Positions 12,992-13,670 of a DNA stretch of 13,670 nt are shown here, in pieces. The stretch's first letter is position 1. Each line of letters begins with the position of its first letter. Location of the stretch: the NCBI GenBank assembly GCA_937925695.1, contig CALAMD010000031.1, positions 1-13,670 on the forward strand, written 5' to 3'. Under the pieces are notes generated by a model. The model was not told the DNA's origin and made no database searches. It was given only the letters and a program-made list of their open reading frames with translations. The translations under genes and the position numbers were made by a program. The stretch comes from an uncultured Bacillaceae bacterium. GTDB lineage: Bacteria; Bacillota; Bacilli; Bacillales; Amphibacillaceae.

Positions 12992-13670
12992 CTGTATTCT
13001 CCTCGAACCGATATCCGACTCCTCGAATCGTCGAAATTGACCAGTCTGCCCGATGACTAGCTAATTTATCTCGAATCCGTTTAATATGCACATCGACAGT
13101 ACGAGGATCGCCAGTAAAATCGTAGCCCCAGATACGATCCAATAACTGCTGTCGCGTAAGAACCTTGTTTGGATTCATTGCCAAATAATAAAACAATTCC
13201 ATTTCTTTCGGGGCCATCAGTACTTCTTCTTGATTGATTAAGACACGATACTCCCTCATATGGATTTCAATATTATCAAATTGTAATTTATCATTTTCAC
13301 TATCTGATAAGATGGTACGACGTAGTACCGTCTTAACACGAGCAGTCAATTCATTTGGATCAAAGGGTTTCACAATATAATCATCCGCTCCAATATCTAA
13401 GCCATTTATAATGTCATAGGTCTCACCTTTACCTGTAAGCATAATAATCGGCACATGTTTATCCTCTAAACGAATCGCTTTACACACCTCCCAGCCATTC
13501 ATTTTCGGCAACATAATATCGAGAATAATGCAATCTGGCGACTCTTGGTAAAATAGATCTAATCCTGCTTCACCATCGGTAGCGAAGGAAGAAGCAAACC
13601 CCATTTTATCCATATATAACCGAATAAGCTCGACAATATTTTCATCATCTTCAATGATTAGTATTTTTAT
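12984..13670 (-). CDS. OmpR/PhoB family response regulator, cut by the window edge
   Basis: A cytoplasmic two-component regulator. The frame stays open to the window end: the 19 codons upstream of the ATG at 13613 encode KILIIEDDENIVELIRLY, the standard receiver start with its acidic pocket, so that ATG is internal and the true start lies just beyond 13670. Of 228 visible residues, the receiver has the acidic cluster at 7-9, phosphoacceptor Asp51 (CIILDIMLP), Thr79 and Lys101 (VKPF). The C-terminal winged helix (about 129-226) has the recognition helix near 190-203 (RTVDVHIKRIRDKL) and the closing GVGYRFEE. It overlaps the kinase gene by 8 bases. Expected to bind direct repeats and to control the kinase, CopD-like and MMPL genes (inference). 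The promoter is outside the window. Confidence 0.95.
   Translation of the reverse strand: MKILIIEDDENIVELIRLYMDKMGFASSFATDGEAGLDLFYQESPDCIILDIMLPKMNGWEVCKAIRLEDKHVPIIMLTGKGETYDIINGLDIGADDYIVKPFDPNELTARVKTVLRRTILSDSENDKLQFDNIEIHMREYRVLINQEEVLMAPKEMELFYYLAMNPNKVLTRQQLLDRIWGYDFTGDPRTVDVHIKRIRDKLASHRADWSISTIRGVGYRFEENTDV

Overview
The window looks like a chromosomal segment of a low-GC Gram-positive bacterium (Bacillota, Bacillaceae-like). The signs are AT-rich DNA, strong GGAGG-type ribosome binding sites before most genes, intrinsic terminators with U-tracts, and proteins most like Bacillus and Staphylococcus families (Maf, CstR, an OmpR-type two-component pair, an MMPL transporter). I cannot name the genus. 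There is no rRNA, tRNA, insertion sequence, phage gene or CRISPR array. All recognised genes except maf lie on the minus strand.

Layout. (1) 203-778: maf, a nucleotide pyrophosphatase, convergent with the rest and separated from it by a bidirectional terminator. (2) 911-3565: a metal/Fe-S module read leftward: a P1B-type metal ATPase, a small heavy-metal-associated (HMA) chaperone and a very short ScdA/RIC-like protein. The ATPase and the chaperone each have their own promoter. Both promoters carry the same CRP/FNR-type box, centred at exactly -41.5 from the inferred start. (3) 3604-5149: two tandem terminators, a membrane protein of unknown function with its own promoter, and a GNAT acetyltransferase. 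(4) 5355-8560: a reactive-sulfur module: a membrane-anchored rhodanese, then a likely operon rhodanese - CoA-disulfide-reductase-like/rhodanese fusion - cstR, preceded by two CstR-type operators. An odd, GC-richer intergenic stretch with repeats (5715-6064) splits the membrane rhodanese from cstR. (5) 8658-13670: response regulator (cut by the window edge), sensor kinase, small CopD-like membrane protein and MMPL/RND transporter, ending in a terminator; a 22-bp direct repeat overlaps the transporter's stop codon.

How they work together. The region reads as three stress-response units. The metal ATPase, HMA chaperone and RIC-like protein are probably activated together by a CRP/FNR-family regulator encoded elsewhere, which would couple metal handling to Fe-S or di-iron repair under low oxygen or nitrosative stress (inference). 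The sulfur unit is self-regulated by persulfide-sensing CstR and would dispose of per- and polysulfides. The two-component unit probably senses envelope stress and drives an MMPL exporter with a CopD-like partner. Several translation starts are placed at internal ATG or GTG codons, because the longest open frames begin at TTG codons or at starts without a ribosome binding site.
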